From Brachionus plicatilis (taxonomy: Eukaryota > Rotifera > Eurotatoria > Ploima > Brachionidae): a stretch of 64,000 bases of DNA. The translations under genes were made by a program, and so were the position numbers. Positions 33,681 through 48,600 of this stretch are shown piece by piece (the stretch's first letter is position 1; each line of letters begins with the position of its first letter). The notes below the pieces were generated by a model. That model was not told the DNA's origin. It made no database searches and saw only the letters and a program-made list of their open reading frames with translations. The DNA lies in NCBI GenBank assembly GCA_010279815.1, contig QEOQ01000515.1, positions 86,758-150,757 on the forward strand, in the 5' to 3' direction.

Positions 33681-36600
33681 CTAATTGGATGGTTGATCGC
33701 GGGACTCTTTGGCCCGGTTAATGTAAACATTCAAAAGCTTTAGCTTGCTGGAACTCAAATGAACCAAGTGTTGGCGCAACTCCTCGCCTATAGTCATGTA
33801 CAAGCTTACTAAACAAAAGACGGACGCTTTTCTGACCGGACTGTGGGGACTGTCCCAGGCATGGAGGAGCGCAGGCAGTATGTCGTGGAGCAAGCGATTG
33901 CCCATCTCTTGGCTCATTTGCTCGACTGTTTTTTGGAGCATGCGAATGGCGATGAGGTTGCGCGGATACTCGGCCTGTTCAATGATGGGCTTGAGGACGC
34001 GTGACGTGGACTCGGGCGGCAAACAGCGCGCCGCCGTGTAAATCACCTCCTCGACCAGCTTGTACAGTTCGTTCTGGGGCGTTTCTTTGTAGTTGCTGAA
34101 CAGCTTGATGATGGTAACCTCGATGTAGTCCTTGAACTCTTTGTAGTGGAACTGTAGCAGTTCGCGGACACAGAGGAGGGTTTGAATGTAAAGCGACTGG
34201 TCAATGGTGTTCTCGTTGGTGGGAGAAGAAGAGGTGGAGGTGGACGAAGAGGAGCAAGATGAGGCTGAAGACGAGATTAGCTCTAGATAATGGAAGAGAT
34301 AGAGGAGCACATTTTTGAAATTGTCTTGCCAATTTGACTCGGGCCTGTTGCCGGCCTTGATCAGCTCGGTCAAGTCCTTCATTGCTTTAAGCTTTTCGCT
34401 GGTGGTGGCCGGGTTCGATTGATTTGGATTTAGAATGGGCAATATTTGGTTTATGTTTGCCAGTTTGGAGTGTGAGCTGACCGATGAGGTGGCGCCGTCC
34501 GAGTCCGAGTCCGCGTCCACATTGCTCTGCACTCCGCTGTCTTTGGACAGTGTGTCCAATTTTTTGCCAGCCGCCTTGTAAAAGTTTGCGTTCATGTTCA
34601 AGTTGTGAATGTCCTTGATGACGTGACTGAGCTGGGCCGAATTTTCGCTCACGTACTCGCTCAGAAATTGAGTGGCGGGCTTGATCAACTTGGAGAGGTT
34701 GGAGTGGGCCGTGGGACTCTTTTTGGCTCGGCTCGGCTCAATGTGCAAACTCTTCATGTGCTGCTTGAGGACCTCGGTGCAAGTTTGTTGTATGTTTATG
34801 GGCATCTCGTTCATTAGCATTGAAAATTCGCTGGTGTTCAAATTGAAGAGGCCTATGATGACTGCTTGCGAGGCTCGTCTGGCCTCTTGGCTCTTGGGGT
34901 CGGTGGTCAAGGCGACCACCCGCTTCAGCAGTGACTTGAACTCGTCGTTTATTAGAAAATCGACCGGCTCCATCAGACAAATAATCTCCTGCAAATACTT
35001 GAGAATGGCCACTTTCCACTTTGGGTTGCGGTCGTTGCTTGACTGAGTCAACGCAAAGACCAACACTTTGAACTGGTGGTCTATGTCGAACGAGGAGCGA
35101 ATGGCCTCGAGACAAGTGCACAATTTTGAGTACTGATTTTGCGACGTTTCGAGGCCCAGCCGATGCAGCAGCTTGGGCAATAGAACGCCCAGCCACTCTT
35201 TTAGCTCGGTCTTGTTCAAACGGATGAACACTTCCAGTGTTTCCAAAAATGTGGCGAATACTTTGTTGTTGTTCTCGCTGAACAACTTGCCAAATAATTC
35301 GCACAGACGCTTCAGCTCTTGTCGTGTGAACAAGCGGTTCGATTGCATCAACAGTTTTATGTTGGCCAGGCCGTCTCGCTTCTCGTTCCATTGATTGCTG
35401 TTCAATAGTGTAATTGTCTCATTCATTTCCTNNNNNNNNNNNNNNNNNNNNNNNNNNNNNNNNNNNNNNNNNNNNNNNNNNNNNNNNNNNNNNNNNNNNN
35501 NNNNNNNNNNNNNNNNNNNNNNNNNNNNNNNNNNNNNNNNNNNNNNNNNNNNTTTTTTTCTACTTTTAAAAAATCAAAATAATAATCAGATCATTTAAAA
35601 AATTAAAATTAATTTTTTATTAATAGTTGATTTGACATTGCGAACTTTTCACAAAAATAGAGTCCTATGAAATTTGGTATCAGACAAAAATGCTACAATA
35701 TTAAGCCGTTATGCTTAACTCGTTAAATAATAAAAAAAATTGATTGTCATATAAAATTAAACAGGTTCGAGTCGTAACTCAAAAAAATACTATTTAATTT
35801 TAAGACTAACTGATAATATTATTTTTTTAGAAGAGATTTTTTTTCTGTCTCAAAAAATAATTATTACAAAATTGAATAGAGGAAAAAATATAAAATCAAA
35901 TTTATTTCGCATTTTTAGTCCTTTATCTCAAATTATAGCCTTTTTTAATATTTCCGATTTAGACTGAATCAATAGATTAACATAAGTCGACAATTTGTGT
36001 TTCAAATTTTTTGGTTTATGAAAAAAAAAATAAAATTCATTTTATTTTAAATTTAGAGATAAATAGAAAAATTTAATAAATGAAGTATTATTCATTTTTA
36101 AGAAAAGCTCAAAATTCAGTGAAAAAATAAATTTTGTTCATACAATTTAAATTAAAAATTCTATAAGTGAATAAAATTATCAATTGTTCAGATAGAATTT
36201 TTTGATATTTGACTCCTTTAATTAATTATCCATATGACGTTTATATTTATTTATTTTCTTTCGATATGATGGGTTAAAATAATCCAAAAAATCAGAAGAA
36301 AATTCTAAAAATCTTAAATTTATTTCTAGAAGTTAAAAATGATTTATTTAAATGCCACATTGCCCGTATAAAATCCGCAACTTAAACCCGAATTTTATTT
36401 CTGTATAAGCCTAGTTCATTTTGCACAGGATATGTAGACTTTAATAATTAGTGTAGCAATGTTTTTTGCATTATGATGCATTCGCAGAACTAATTTATAA
36501 AAAGAAAAACAATCTGATTGTGTAGTGTTTTTTTTGTAATGAATTTCACAGAACAAAAATTAAAAAATCATCTTACTAAGAGCCTTTAATTTGTAATTTT

Positions 36601-39600
36601 CAGAAGTAAATTATTTATTTCAATGTATGTGTTTGTTTAAAAATCCCCAAATAAAGTCCAAGTCATTAATTAATTTTTTTTTGAAAGTCAGAAAGTTTTT
36701 TTTTTAAATTTGCTAGATCGGGCTTTATAACAAAAAATTTATATACTCTTGGGTTGTCTAATGCATAAAGATTTGTCATATTTCACAATATTCTTGCAAT
36801 TTTTGCATAAAAGTCTTCACAATTCTTCTTCAGTATTCAAAATTTTAAAGCCCGGCATTGGACTATTGAAAAAAATAAATAAAAATAAATAAAAGTCTTA
36901 GCTCGGACTTTTGATAAAAATTTTAAAAAAAGTGCGGACTTGGACTTGACTTAAGACTTGTGACTTTTAAACAATTTTGAAAAGAAAAAATTATTTTTCA
37001 CATTAGTTTTTGAGTGAAGTAAATTTAATCAGCCGTGTTCACACTGTGAAATTCACAAAGGCTCAATATTACACATGTTTTGTGAATATATTTTACCTAA
37101 AAAATTTTTCGACTAAACAAATTTAGAGAATCTTATTTGAAATTAAATTAAAAAAAATTATCACAGTTTTGGTATTTTTTCCTTTTTTTTGACCAAACTT
37201 CAGAACAAATTCCCCAAAATTAAAAAATTAAAAAATTAATTTTAGATTTTACTTCAAAAATAATAAATTATTTTCTCTCACTCAAAAAATAAAAAAATAA
37301 ATTTTCTTATAAATTTTAATTGATATGATTAAAAAAAAAAAATTAATTTTAATTTTTAGAAAAAAAAAATCAATATAAGTTAAAAAAAAATAAAAAAAAA
37401 ATAAAGCATGCAAATTAGTATATTAGATTAAATATTAACACTCACTCTTACTTCTGTTACTCTATTGCCGCCAATCGATGAAGAAAACGAACGATCCGAA
37501 CACAGACTAGATGTTTCGGACGCTTCGTCGGACACGTCATCCCATCGCCGACTCCGCATCTTCATAAACTAAAACAAAAAATTCAAAAATCTTGTAAAAA
37601 AACAACCATTTAAATAAAAATATAATTACACTATATTTGCTTGAAATGCTATGTGCCATTACCGATTCGCCCTCTTGGCTATTGCTGAGAGTGCGTACGC
37701 CAAATCGCTTGCTAGGCGTTTTGCTCGCACTAGCACGTCTCTCGCTGCCATAATCTTAATTAAAAAAAAAATGAGAAAAAATACAATTTTTAATTTGTTG
37801 CCACAAAAATACTTGATCTCCTGCCCGGACTAGACTCACGGCTTGAATTTCGACTGCTGGTCGGTATTCGGGACTTGGCCGATCCGCCCGAGTTTGACAG
37901 GCCCGAGTTTACTTTGCTTTTTACGTGAGCGTAATTGCTGGGTGGCGGTGTCGATGCTAAGTCAGATAAATTGTTTAGTATTGAATTTGTGATTAGAGGT
38001 GATGTGTGGCCATTAGAATATGAGCTATTTAGGTTGTTTGTTATATAGTTATATTTTGGAGTTGGCGAAGTGGAGCGAGAGCCCGGCTGGGACTGTACAA
38101 TGCGAGAAGTTGATTTACTAGGAGTTGGTACTGCTATGCGAGGAGTCACTACTGGTATACGAGCAACTATTTTAAAAGCTTGTTTAAAACTAATCTATTC
38201 TAAATTTAATTGATAAGAAAATTTTTTTACCTGGCTCAGTTGAGTTGGGCATGGGTATTCGCGAACCTTGGGAAAAAAAAAAATTATTAATTTTTATGAA
38301 CTTATTTTAGAAAAAAAAAGACAAATAAGCGTTCAAGCACAGGGAACACAACAACAGCAAAAATGCAAAAAAGTAGCCAAGCAATTTTTGTAAAACAGTA
38401 AATGGTAATTTAATTTACCAGGTCTTAATTTGTGGACTGGTTTAGCACTTTTTATTTGTGTAAATAAGGACGACCTAGACGCTAGATCGAAGCTAAAATC
38501 GTCACATTTTAACAAGTCGGTGTTCTCGAGCTCATTTGCGGCAAGTATTTCGCTTGCCTCTATTGATGAATTATTTAAATAGTTAACTAAATAAAAAATA
38601 CAAATAGTAATAGTTTAGTCGAAAAAATCATGTTTTATCGTGGCCATGTCACATAAGACAAAAAAAATGCACTTTGCCAAATATTTAATTTCAAGTAATC
38701 ATTTTGAGGAACAATTTTCTTTTTTTTTTCTAGCAAAATAGCAAATTGAAGGTGGCTACCAAGTAAAAAGACTTTGAGTAAGATTAATTTCGAATTAAGA
38801 TTTATAAAATTTTTAAATTTTTTAAATTTTACTTTTTTTCATTGGCTTTAGGCCGTATATTGAAATAAATAATAAAAGTAATAATAAAAATAAATAACCG
38901 AGTCGACTGTGTATTGCCTAATTTATTGTTTCTTCTCTATTTAATTTTTATACTCTCTTTATTTATTTTTTAATCAAAAGCTAAAAATTAAAATTTATCT
39001 ATTTTAATACTCTTTTAAATAAATAAAATACTTTTTAAATTTAAATAATAATAATTATAATAATAATAATAGGTGGTAAAATTTAAATATCACTGTAACT
39101 TTTTATAAGAAAGTTATTTGTTTATTACTGATAGTGCAGTTTATATTTGCATTATTAAATATGATATTAATTTGAAATTGTAAATATTAGAATATAATCT
39201 AGGAGATTTATTTCTGTATGGTAACCTGAGCGGCAAAAAAACCCTCTTTTCAGCCTGCATGCTTGAAATTAGTAATAAAAAAAGTGTAAAATTTAAGGAA
39301 ATTAAAGTTGTGTTAAAAAAGGTATTGTGAAATTCAAATACAAATCGAACAAAAATTCTTCCTTTTTTTGATAAATTAAAATTAAAGTTAATAGAATATA
39401 CTTAAAAAAATAATGCAACAAAGTGAAACATACATTTTTCCACTTTTTTTTGTCTAAAATGTAATAATTATTTCCTTTTTTTTGTAAACTAAACCAATAA
39501 TCAATTTTAATCTTATAGATATTTAAGTTTTTATCTTATTAAAATATAAGAAAAATTATTTTAGGTAATAAAGGTGCAACAAAGTATCTTGCACTTTGTT

Positions 39601-42600
39601 GCATTTTGATTTATCAAAAAAGAAAAAAAATTTTTTCGATTTGTATTTGAATTTCAAAATATCGTAGAAAAAGTTGAAATTGTAAATGTTTATGCTTAAA
39701 ATTAATCTAATGATAATTTGGAGACATAATTAGGAGATTTATTTTAAAGGGTTCTTTTTAATTCAATTAGATATTTAAAGTCGAATTTTTTTGGCTTGGA
39801 TTGAAAAGAATTTATTGAGTGTCGTATTAAATTTAAGTTAAAATGAGAAAATCTTATGTAAAATCTTATATTCCAATTAGTCATGTTTGAAATAAGTAGT
39901 AAGTAGTAAAGTATTAGATAATCAAACGCAATTCAAATCATTTGAATTTATGAAATATCAATTAGTGATTGAAATTACAAAAATTACAAAAAATTTAAAA
40001 GATTAAAATATAAAATTACAGAAAATTCAAGTATCAAATTGAAGTTCAATTGATATTAAATCAATAAATATCTTAATGATTTAATCATATTTTTTTAAAT
40101 TTTAGAATTTTTTTTATTTAAATTCTGTTTGAATATCTCATTTGACAGTCAAACTTTTATATCTTTCAAGCAACACTTATGAAAATGTTTTTGATATTTA
40201 TTTAAGCTTTAATTATATCAAATAGGTAACGTGATATTTTTTAATTATTTTTTAAAAGTTTGAGTTGTATTAAACCAACCCTTGAAAGAATAGTAAGAGT
40301 TACTTACTCATTTTTACAAATGATTGTTAAAATAAATTCAAAAACATTGTGTTAAAATAAGTAAAAAATTTTTTAATTTAAAAAAGGGTTAAAATTTTAA
40401 ATGAGGCTATTAGTAAGTAATGTGGGTATTAAATGTTAGTGTGGTATTATTATTAATATTTAAAAAATTTTGAATTTATTACAAAATTAATAAAATGCAT
40501 TTTTTGTCTAATAAAAATTAAAAATAAATCCATATTAATTTTATTTCTTTAAACTCACATATGGCATAAAAACTATTGGCTAAAATAATTTTATAAATTT
40601 TCCTCTAATTTCCCTTTATAAATGTACAGTGGTTCTTGCAAAAGTGAAACGAATGGAGACGCATTCTTAAAAAACATTCCTATTCCAATTCCATTCCCAT
40701 TTCATTCCATTACTATTCCATTGCATACGGAAACTTTACTCTGAAAATTAATACGAATGGAACGGAACTGTTGGAATGGTAATGGAATGGAATTGGAATG
40801 CGTTTTTTAAGATTGCGTCTCCATTTCGTTCCTCTTTTTGGAACGGAACGTTTTACTTTTTTCAAGACCCACTGTATAATTAAAGTACACAGTGATCTGA
40901 ATGGTTAATTATCCTAATATAATACAATTTAAAAATAAAATAAAATCTTAATTTAGATTGTTTTTTTCTTATAATAATATATCGAAAAAAAAAATATTCT
41001 GATGTATTCTCAACAATTTGAGGAAAATATCAAACAGAATTCCTTTCTCATTTTTGTTTGTGGTTAATTTAGCTTAATAAAAATTGAAAATTTTTTTTGT
41101 TTATTTATTTAGCGTGATTACTACATTAAAAAAAATTTAAAAATTTCTAAAAAAAAAAAAAAAAGAAATTATTTTAGAAAATATCTCCAAAATGAACATG
41201 GTCATCCCAAAACATGTAAAAACACAAATTTAATTAATTAGTGAAAAAAAAAAATTATTTAAAACAAAAAAAGAAAAGAAAAAGAAAATAAAATCTGTCA
41301 ACACTTACTTAACGATGAAGTAGATCGCGGATTTTTGATGTCAACAGCACTAGTCGATCGTTTAATTTTGGAATTGAGTGGAGCAGGCAAACGACTATCG
41401 GTGTTGTCGCACGCATTTACTAAACTTTTCACCGAACCATTCTGTCCCTGTGCACCATTGCTGAGCAAATTTTTGACTTTTTTCTCAAATGAATTAAACA
41501 ACGCATCGGCTTGAGACGGAAAGTGGTTGCGAAAGCTCCAGAAGGCTTTGCGTGCCAAAACTCTGGCATCTGCGTCAGCGTCCAGTACGCCTTTTTTGAT
41601 CGCATTCGACAACATTTGCACGGACCGTTCCAAATAGTGCGTGTCCCATGTCTGCAGCATTTGGTGCAAGTATTCGCAACAAGCGCGTCTGATCTCTTTG
41701 GAGCGCGACTCAAGGCCGTTCGCAATGAACGGTATCAATTTGGCCGAGTGCACATTTTCGATTATGAATCGAAGCGCTATCAAGCTGCTGGTGGCCATTA
41801 TTTTGGCGCTGTTCTGCAATAAATTGATCAAATTGGCCATTTGCACTTCCATGAATATATCTAGTTTGTTGCCGAATGTCTGCGCCAAATAGGCCAGTGT
41901 GATGCATGCCTCGCGCACCACTTGTGAGCGCAGGTCTTTTGTCTGAGCGGTGAATTGTGCCGCTGTTTTCCGAATAACTTCGTACACTTCGGACTCGTAG
42001 CTTTCGCGAGACGCAATGACCAGACCGCGCACTCGTTTCAAGGCGTTCATTCGGCCTGCCCAGTCTTCGGCGTTGCCCAGTGCTTCGCATATTTGATTTA
42101 TGTGCTGGTCAACGTCTCTTGAACTGTACACCTTTAATGATTTTTTTAAAGTGAGGATTTTTTTTATTTTTAAATAATTATTTACGTTTATTGGCGGCGC
42201 TTTATCGAACTCAGATAAAAACACATTTTCGTCCACGGCTCCAGCGCCTCCTTAACAACAATTTAATTTTTATTTTTTTTTTTTTCTAATATTTTTTTGG
42301 GCACACATAAAATTAGCGTTGGTAAACGGGCATAAATTTTCCAAAACCTTAACCGTTCAAATTTTGACGGGCAGGTTTTAAATTTAATAAAAAAGATTTT
42401 TCTTAAATAATTAATTAAAAATAAATTTTTAAATATTATTCGAAAAAAACGAACTTGATAATTTTTTTTATTTTAAGTAAAATTTACAGTTTGAATATTT
42501 GCCGTTCCATGTAGTTATTGTAGCGGCCTAGTTAAAGTCAAAGTCACTAGAATTAAGTTTTTTAAATAATATGGCATCTTGAAGTTGATAATCAATTCAA

Positions 42601-45600
42601 AATATCATTCGAATTCAAAGAGCTTATCTTTAAATATTAAAATTAATCTTTAAATTTAATAAAATAATTTTAATGTAAAATGCTTTACATATTATGTAGA
42701 TTTAAAAAAATAAAATAATTTTAAAAAAATATTTTCTCAACCCATTGGATAAAATTGATTTTTAAAATTTAAATTTATAAACTGGTTTTTGTATAGTTTA
42801 TTTTGAAATTTTTTATTCATTCAAAAGTATTTGTATCTAGCATTCAAAATTAAAAATAATATTTAAAAATAAATTTCAGATATTAAATACCAAATAAGTA
42901 ATTAAATGAAAAGATCGATTTTTCATACAAATATTTTCGAAATAAAAAATTTATTCTTTTTTTTTAAATCTACATAACATGTAAAACATCTTACATTAAA
43001 ATTACTTAGATAAATTTTAAGATTAATTTAAATATCTGATGATAAACTCTTTGAATTGATCATCAACTTCAAGATGCCAATAATATTTAAAAATTTATTT
43101 TTAATAAATTATTTAAATTTGAACGGTTACTAAATAGGCCAAAAAATAGCCCAACAACCGCGAGTAACCGCTCGTCTATTGGACCGGTTAGCTTTGTCCG
43201 CGTCCAACACTACACACAATTTAAAAAATTTAAAAAAGGAAAAATAATATTTATTTAAAGTCATTTGGATGAAAATATTTTTGTTGATGATTAAGAAGAG
43301 AAAAGAATGAGTAATATTTTATAAATGCAAAATAAAACAAAATAGAAGCCGCATTAATTCGGTTTAAATTAATCATAAACAATAGTAAATAAATATTTTT
43401 TTTAGAGGCAATTGTTAATCTGGATGCCCTGAGCGAGGATTTAATTAATTTTATTTAATTATTATTGTTTACAATCTGAAGCTGATCAAAAAAAGAATTT
43501 GGCTCCAAAGACTAAAAGGCTTCAAAGACAAAAAATTGGTCGGTTTCAAACACAACAACAAATAAAATAAAGCACTAGCACTTTGACACTACCTTTGGAA
43601 TTAGTGCAACATCTGCTCAAAGACACTGATCGAACTGAATTTTATTTAAAAGAAATGAAAATAAATGCTGCTAATTTACCTGCTGATGAAGAGGAGGCTC
43701 GCGGTGGCACCGACGATTTGGATATAGCTATTTTAGATTGGGGTCTTTGCATTGTTTTAGTTGTCGTTGACGATTGAACACTGCTAGTGCTTGTATCAGC
43801 TAAACAAGTTGATCCGGTACTCGTCTCTAAAGTCGAATTTTTGTTCAATGAAATCGACGAAGAGCTTTTTACTTTAAAAATGAATAAAAAAAAAATATAT
43901 AAAAAATTTTGTTAATAATAACAAAAAAAATTATTATTGATTTATTTATGTTAAAAATGAAATGCGTTCAAAATATGAGCTATTTAGTATATGTGTTTAG
44001 AAGAAGAGAGAGAGAGAGAGAACGAAAGAAAGAGAAAGAGTAGGAGAGAGTATAGTCAAAGCTCGTAGAAGATTCACTCACTTAACTCAAAAGCAAATAA
44101 AAATTAATGTTTGTCGCGGCCAAATGTAAATAGATAATAAAAGTTATTTGCACTAGGGACTGGGTTACTATAGAAATATGCGACTAACCTTTATCTTTCA
44201 CTAATCGATTTTAAATACGCCAATAAATTAAAACTAAAATACTAAAATAGAACAATTTTTTCTTCTAATTACAAATTTAATCTCTAATTTAAGACCATTT
44301 TAATCCAATACACACACACACACACACACATACATACACACACACCAATGTTTGCTTATTTTTTCAAAGTGACATAATTTTTTTGTCAATTAAAACCAAA
44401 AAAAAAAATTTTTTTTCTACTCCAAAGGCTTGATAAATAAACCAGTGAAGTTTTAGTCGAAAAAAAAAAAAATAATAAAAATATTTTTGCTTTGAAATAA
44501 TAATAAATTAGCATAATAGTGTAGAAGTGACCATTGAGAGGATTACCATGGGGGTCGGTGTGCGGATCGTCAATCAGATCTATGGTGCGGTCGGAGCCGG
44601 ACTCGCTGCTCGACTGCAGAGGCTGGTCGTGAAAAAATTTTGTGTAGCTGGAGCGCATGACGGCCGTGCTCTTGTTGTTTATGTACGAGCTGCTGATTAT
44701 GTCCGGGTTCTTGAGTTGAGTGCGTTGCGAGCTGAACACATTGCGTTTGGTGATGAGACACGTTTTTTTGTCGATTGGCGTCGCCACCACATTTAGCTCG
44801 TTTTGGTTGAAACAAAAAAATTGGGTCGATGGACCCAAAAATTGTTCCATCAGGTTGGGATTCATGTCAGTCAAACTGAAGCTCCAATCATATAGAGAAC
44901 TCTGTCTAGATTCAATTAAATATTTTTTATTTTTTATTTGTTATTAAAAAAAGAGAAAAAAAAAATAGAAGGCGAGAAACAAAAAAGTTCATTGAAAAGG
45001 TCACTGGTCGTGTCATTTAAATGCAGACACAAAAATTTACATTTTCGGCCTAGTTGCTATGCAGAGTCATGATGCCGATGACAACTAGAGCTAGAACGCG
45101 TTCAATCAAAGACACAGAGAAACAAAAATATGACAAAATATTTTCGAATCTAGTTAAAATAGCTAGGAAAATATACGAACCAGAAACCGAATAAGTTCGG
45201 TGGACTATTATTGTTGTCAGAATAGAAGAATGGTAAATATTTATTCTATGACAAAAACAACTCCAAAGTTACATAACTAGACTATCCGCGCCTATTCCAT
45301 TGGATTAGCTAAACTATGTCCACATAGCCACACACACACACAATAAACACACACACGGCAAATTAGAAATAGGTAAACAGATGACTTAATCTAGAATTAT
45401 ACGAATCGGACGTTTACGCTTCAACTAGAACAACATCATAAATTAGGACACCCAAATACTCAACGAGTTTATGTTTGAAAAAAAAAAAGACTCGACACAA
45501 AATAGCCCTAATCCAAATCTCTTTTTTATTTATCAATAAATTTTTGTTGTTTATTGTTTTTGTTGTTGCTTGTCCAAATAGAACTACAATTTATTTATAT

Positions 45601-48600
45601 GAGAGTAGATTTCCGAAAGCAAAAACGAAAAAAAAAGCCTAATTGTCTTCCAATTTATCTCTTTCTCACAACCACTGACCAAATTGTTTTGCTTGCAGAA
45701 GTGAAATTGTTAATCAAATCTGAGGCCAAGCAAAACAACAAAGAAAGAAAGAGATAGAAAGAAAGAAAGAAAAAAAGTAACCCGAATCCGTTACTATTAA
45801 ATAGTTGTGCAATATTTGAATGAGATTACAATTTAGTGATAACTAACTTTGACAATATAATTTATCTCCATTGTATTGCGAGCAAATGAGAAAAAAAACA
45901 AGCCCAAACAAAACCAAAAGCAAATTAGTAATAAAATTAAAGCCAAGAATAGTTATGTTTTTTATTGTTATTTGCGAAAAAACTGACTAGTAATAATAGC
46001 AATAGTACTAGTAGTTGTAGTTGTGGTTGTGGTAGTGGTGGTGGAGGTAGAGGCTCGTTTATTTTTTGTTTTTTTTAGAGAAAAAAAAAAATTTCAGGTC
46101 GTGGTCTCTAGTTGATGAAAAAAATCAACCGATAAAAATAAAACACTTGAAACAAATAGCTTTTCTTTCCAAATCGAGTCAAGTTAATTTAATTTCTCAT
46201 TTGAATAAATAGCCACTGAACGCTAATGCAAACAATGCCACTTAATTCTCTCCGAATACACACACACATACACACACTCAACCTCTATCAGCATCTATTC
46301 TTAATTAAGCACAAAAAGCATTCAGAACATTTTTAATTAAAAATTCATCATTAATGCCAACTTTAAAAGCTTTTTTCTTTACTAAACTCGACAAATATTT
46401 AACTTATCCCAAAAGCGCTCGCCACGAAATCTGTCATTCTCAAACAATCTCTCACTGTTCTCTAGTCTGACCTCTTCTCTTTGTGAAAACAATGTTGCGC
46501 TTCATCTAAAAGTTAAGTTCATTCGTTTATCTCATTTATCTGATACGGTGCTCTTCCAATTCCCTCAAGTCTCCTCTCATTTCATACATTAACATTTTCA
46601 AAGGTCTCTCTTCACGGCTATCACCCCAATTAACTCTTAATAAAATTCCCTAAAATATTAATCAAATAAACTTCATGAATCAAAAAAAAAGAAGCTTTAA
46701 TCGATTAATTTTTTAATCGAGTTTATTTAAACTTTTTTTTTTTTTGAGAATAAACACTTTGAAATCTTTGGTAAATTCCTTTAGCTTTTTTTTTTTTCTA
46801 ATTCAATTTAAATTGAGTTTTAAAGTGCTCTGACTTATTGTGAATATAAAATAAAGCCAAGTCCAAAAATTAAATAATTATTCTTTTATTGTTATTTTGT
46901 TGTTGTTGACCAAAGCAGATCTGTGCTAAAATAATTAAATTAATTGCTAGACAATTTTTTAGGGAATAAAATTTTAAAAGATTATAAAATTTGTTTCATT
47001 GCATTGCACAATTGTGACAAAAACTAGGCAATAGAACCTCTGGGTGTTAAAAGAGCATTTAATGGTCTATGGAGACTAGTCAAACGATTGGTGACTTTTT
47101 TTTAAATTTTTATTAAATTAATATGCTCGTGTTATCAAGTGCCTGGTGTTGTTTGAAGCAAAGAAATAACTTGAAATTAAACTCCAGTCGGACTAAAACA
47201 AGTTTAAAAACAAACAAATTTTGATTTTCTTAGAAATTTAATCAAAAGGGAATTATAAAAATAAACTTTAAAAAAAAATTTTTTTCTAATTTTTTTACAC
47301 AACAAAAAAACACTCATTTATGTAACTTGGCGAAAAAAATTTTTCTTTCTTTTTTTATTAGAAAATTTATAGGTTTTCGTATCGGTTTTCTTTTTTTTTT
47401 ATTAAAATCTGTCATTATTTCAAGACTTATCAATTAAATATAAAAAGACCGTCTGACAAACAAGAAAATAAAATTTTAATTATGCTCAGTTAAATAAAGT
47501 ATTCGACTTTATCAGCACTAGCCAAAATCAACACCATAAGAAACTTGATCCCAAATTGTATCTAAACACAATTATAGAAATTATAAAAATAAAAGTTTAA
47601 TCCCAACTCTTGATCACTTAATCTATTAAATTAAAGTTATCAAAAAAGATTAAAAAAAATTGCTACTCTCATTTTTTTAATTTAAATTAAAATACTAGCA
47701 AAATTCATTCATAAGTCTAATTGACGTAATCATCAATTTAACAACAAAAAAGAAATTTTTTTTTTTTTTTTTAAATTCATCTAGTCTTAAATTATAGAAA
47801 GAATTTCGGTAAAATGGTTGCACAATTTTCCAAGACTGTTTGTATTGATTGAAAAAAAAATGCAAATATTAAATATCTATTTTGGTGAGTGAGTGAATGA
47901 CAACAAGAAAAAAATAAAATATCTAAATGATTCTAAAAGTATCTTGAAGTAAATAATAGTTTTTGAATTTTTGTACAAATTTTCGAATTGCATAATCATA
48001 AACGAAAAATACACTTAAGTGTAAATTTAATCTTTTTAAATATTTGAAATATTTCTTGAACAAAATGTCATCTATTCGGTGACATAAATAAAAAAGTAGC
48101 CTTTTAAATTACCTGGCTTGGGCAAACCATTGGACGACGACTCTTTCATTTTACCATGTTTCAAAACGTCATCAAACTTCGAAAATATTAATTTCACTCT
48201 AATGATTTTAAAATTTAGCAATAAATAATTATCATCACGCAACTAATTACTTTTCCTCTGGCAAATTCTTTTTTTTCAACTCATTACGCAATCTATCACC
48301 GACTGTTTTGTACACTTCAACTAGACACACAAGCGCTCTTTCTCTCACAAACTGATTTGGATCGGTCATCAATTTTACCACAAATGTGACCATTTTGCCC
48401 AAGTGCATGCTATTGGCGCCAAATTTGTCAAAAGCCTCGATCAACAAATCCAGTGTTTCTTCCCTAATTTTGGCAATCTTATGATTGAAACCCGCATTCA
48501 GTCGGTCCCAAATAAACTTTTATTTTTTTTAAATTTATTAAATTTCATTAATAAAATTTATTTGAAAAAAAAATTTTTTTTTAAAATTATTTTTACCGAA

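Noticed and set aside
34672..35046. Plus-strand and second minus-strand frames inside the last CLASP exon
   Set aside because: They are shadows of the CLASP C-terminal exon, whose frame matches the family throughout.
35761..35785. GGTTCGAGTC resembling a tRNA T-arm
   Set aside because: No acceptor, D or anticodon stems can be folded around it.
36880..36975. Repeated GGACTTGGACTTGACTTAAG-type sequence in a CLASP intron
   Set aside because: Suggests a decayed repeat, but I could not find ends or a second copy.
43583..43777. Plus-strand 64-codon frame opposite CLASP exon 4
   Set aside because: Complement of a Ser/Thr-rich coding exon with matching phase on the minus strand.
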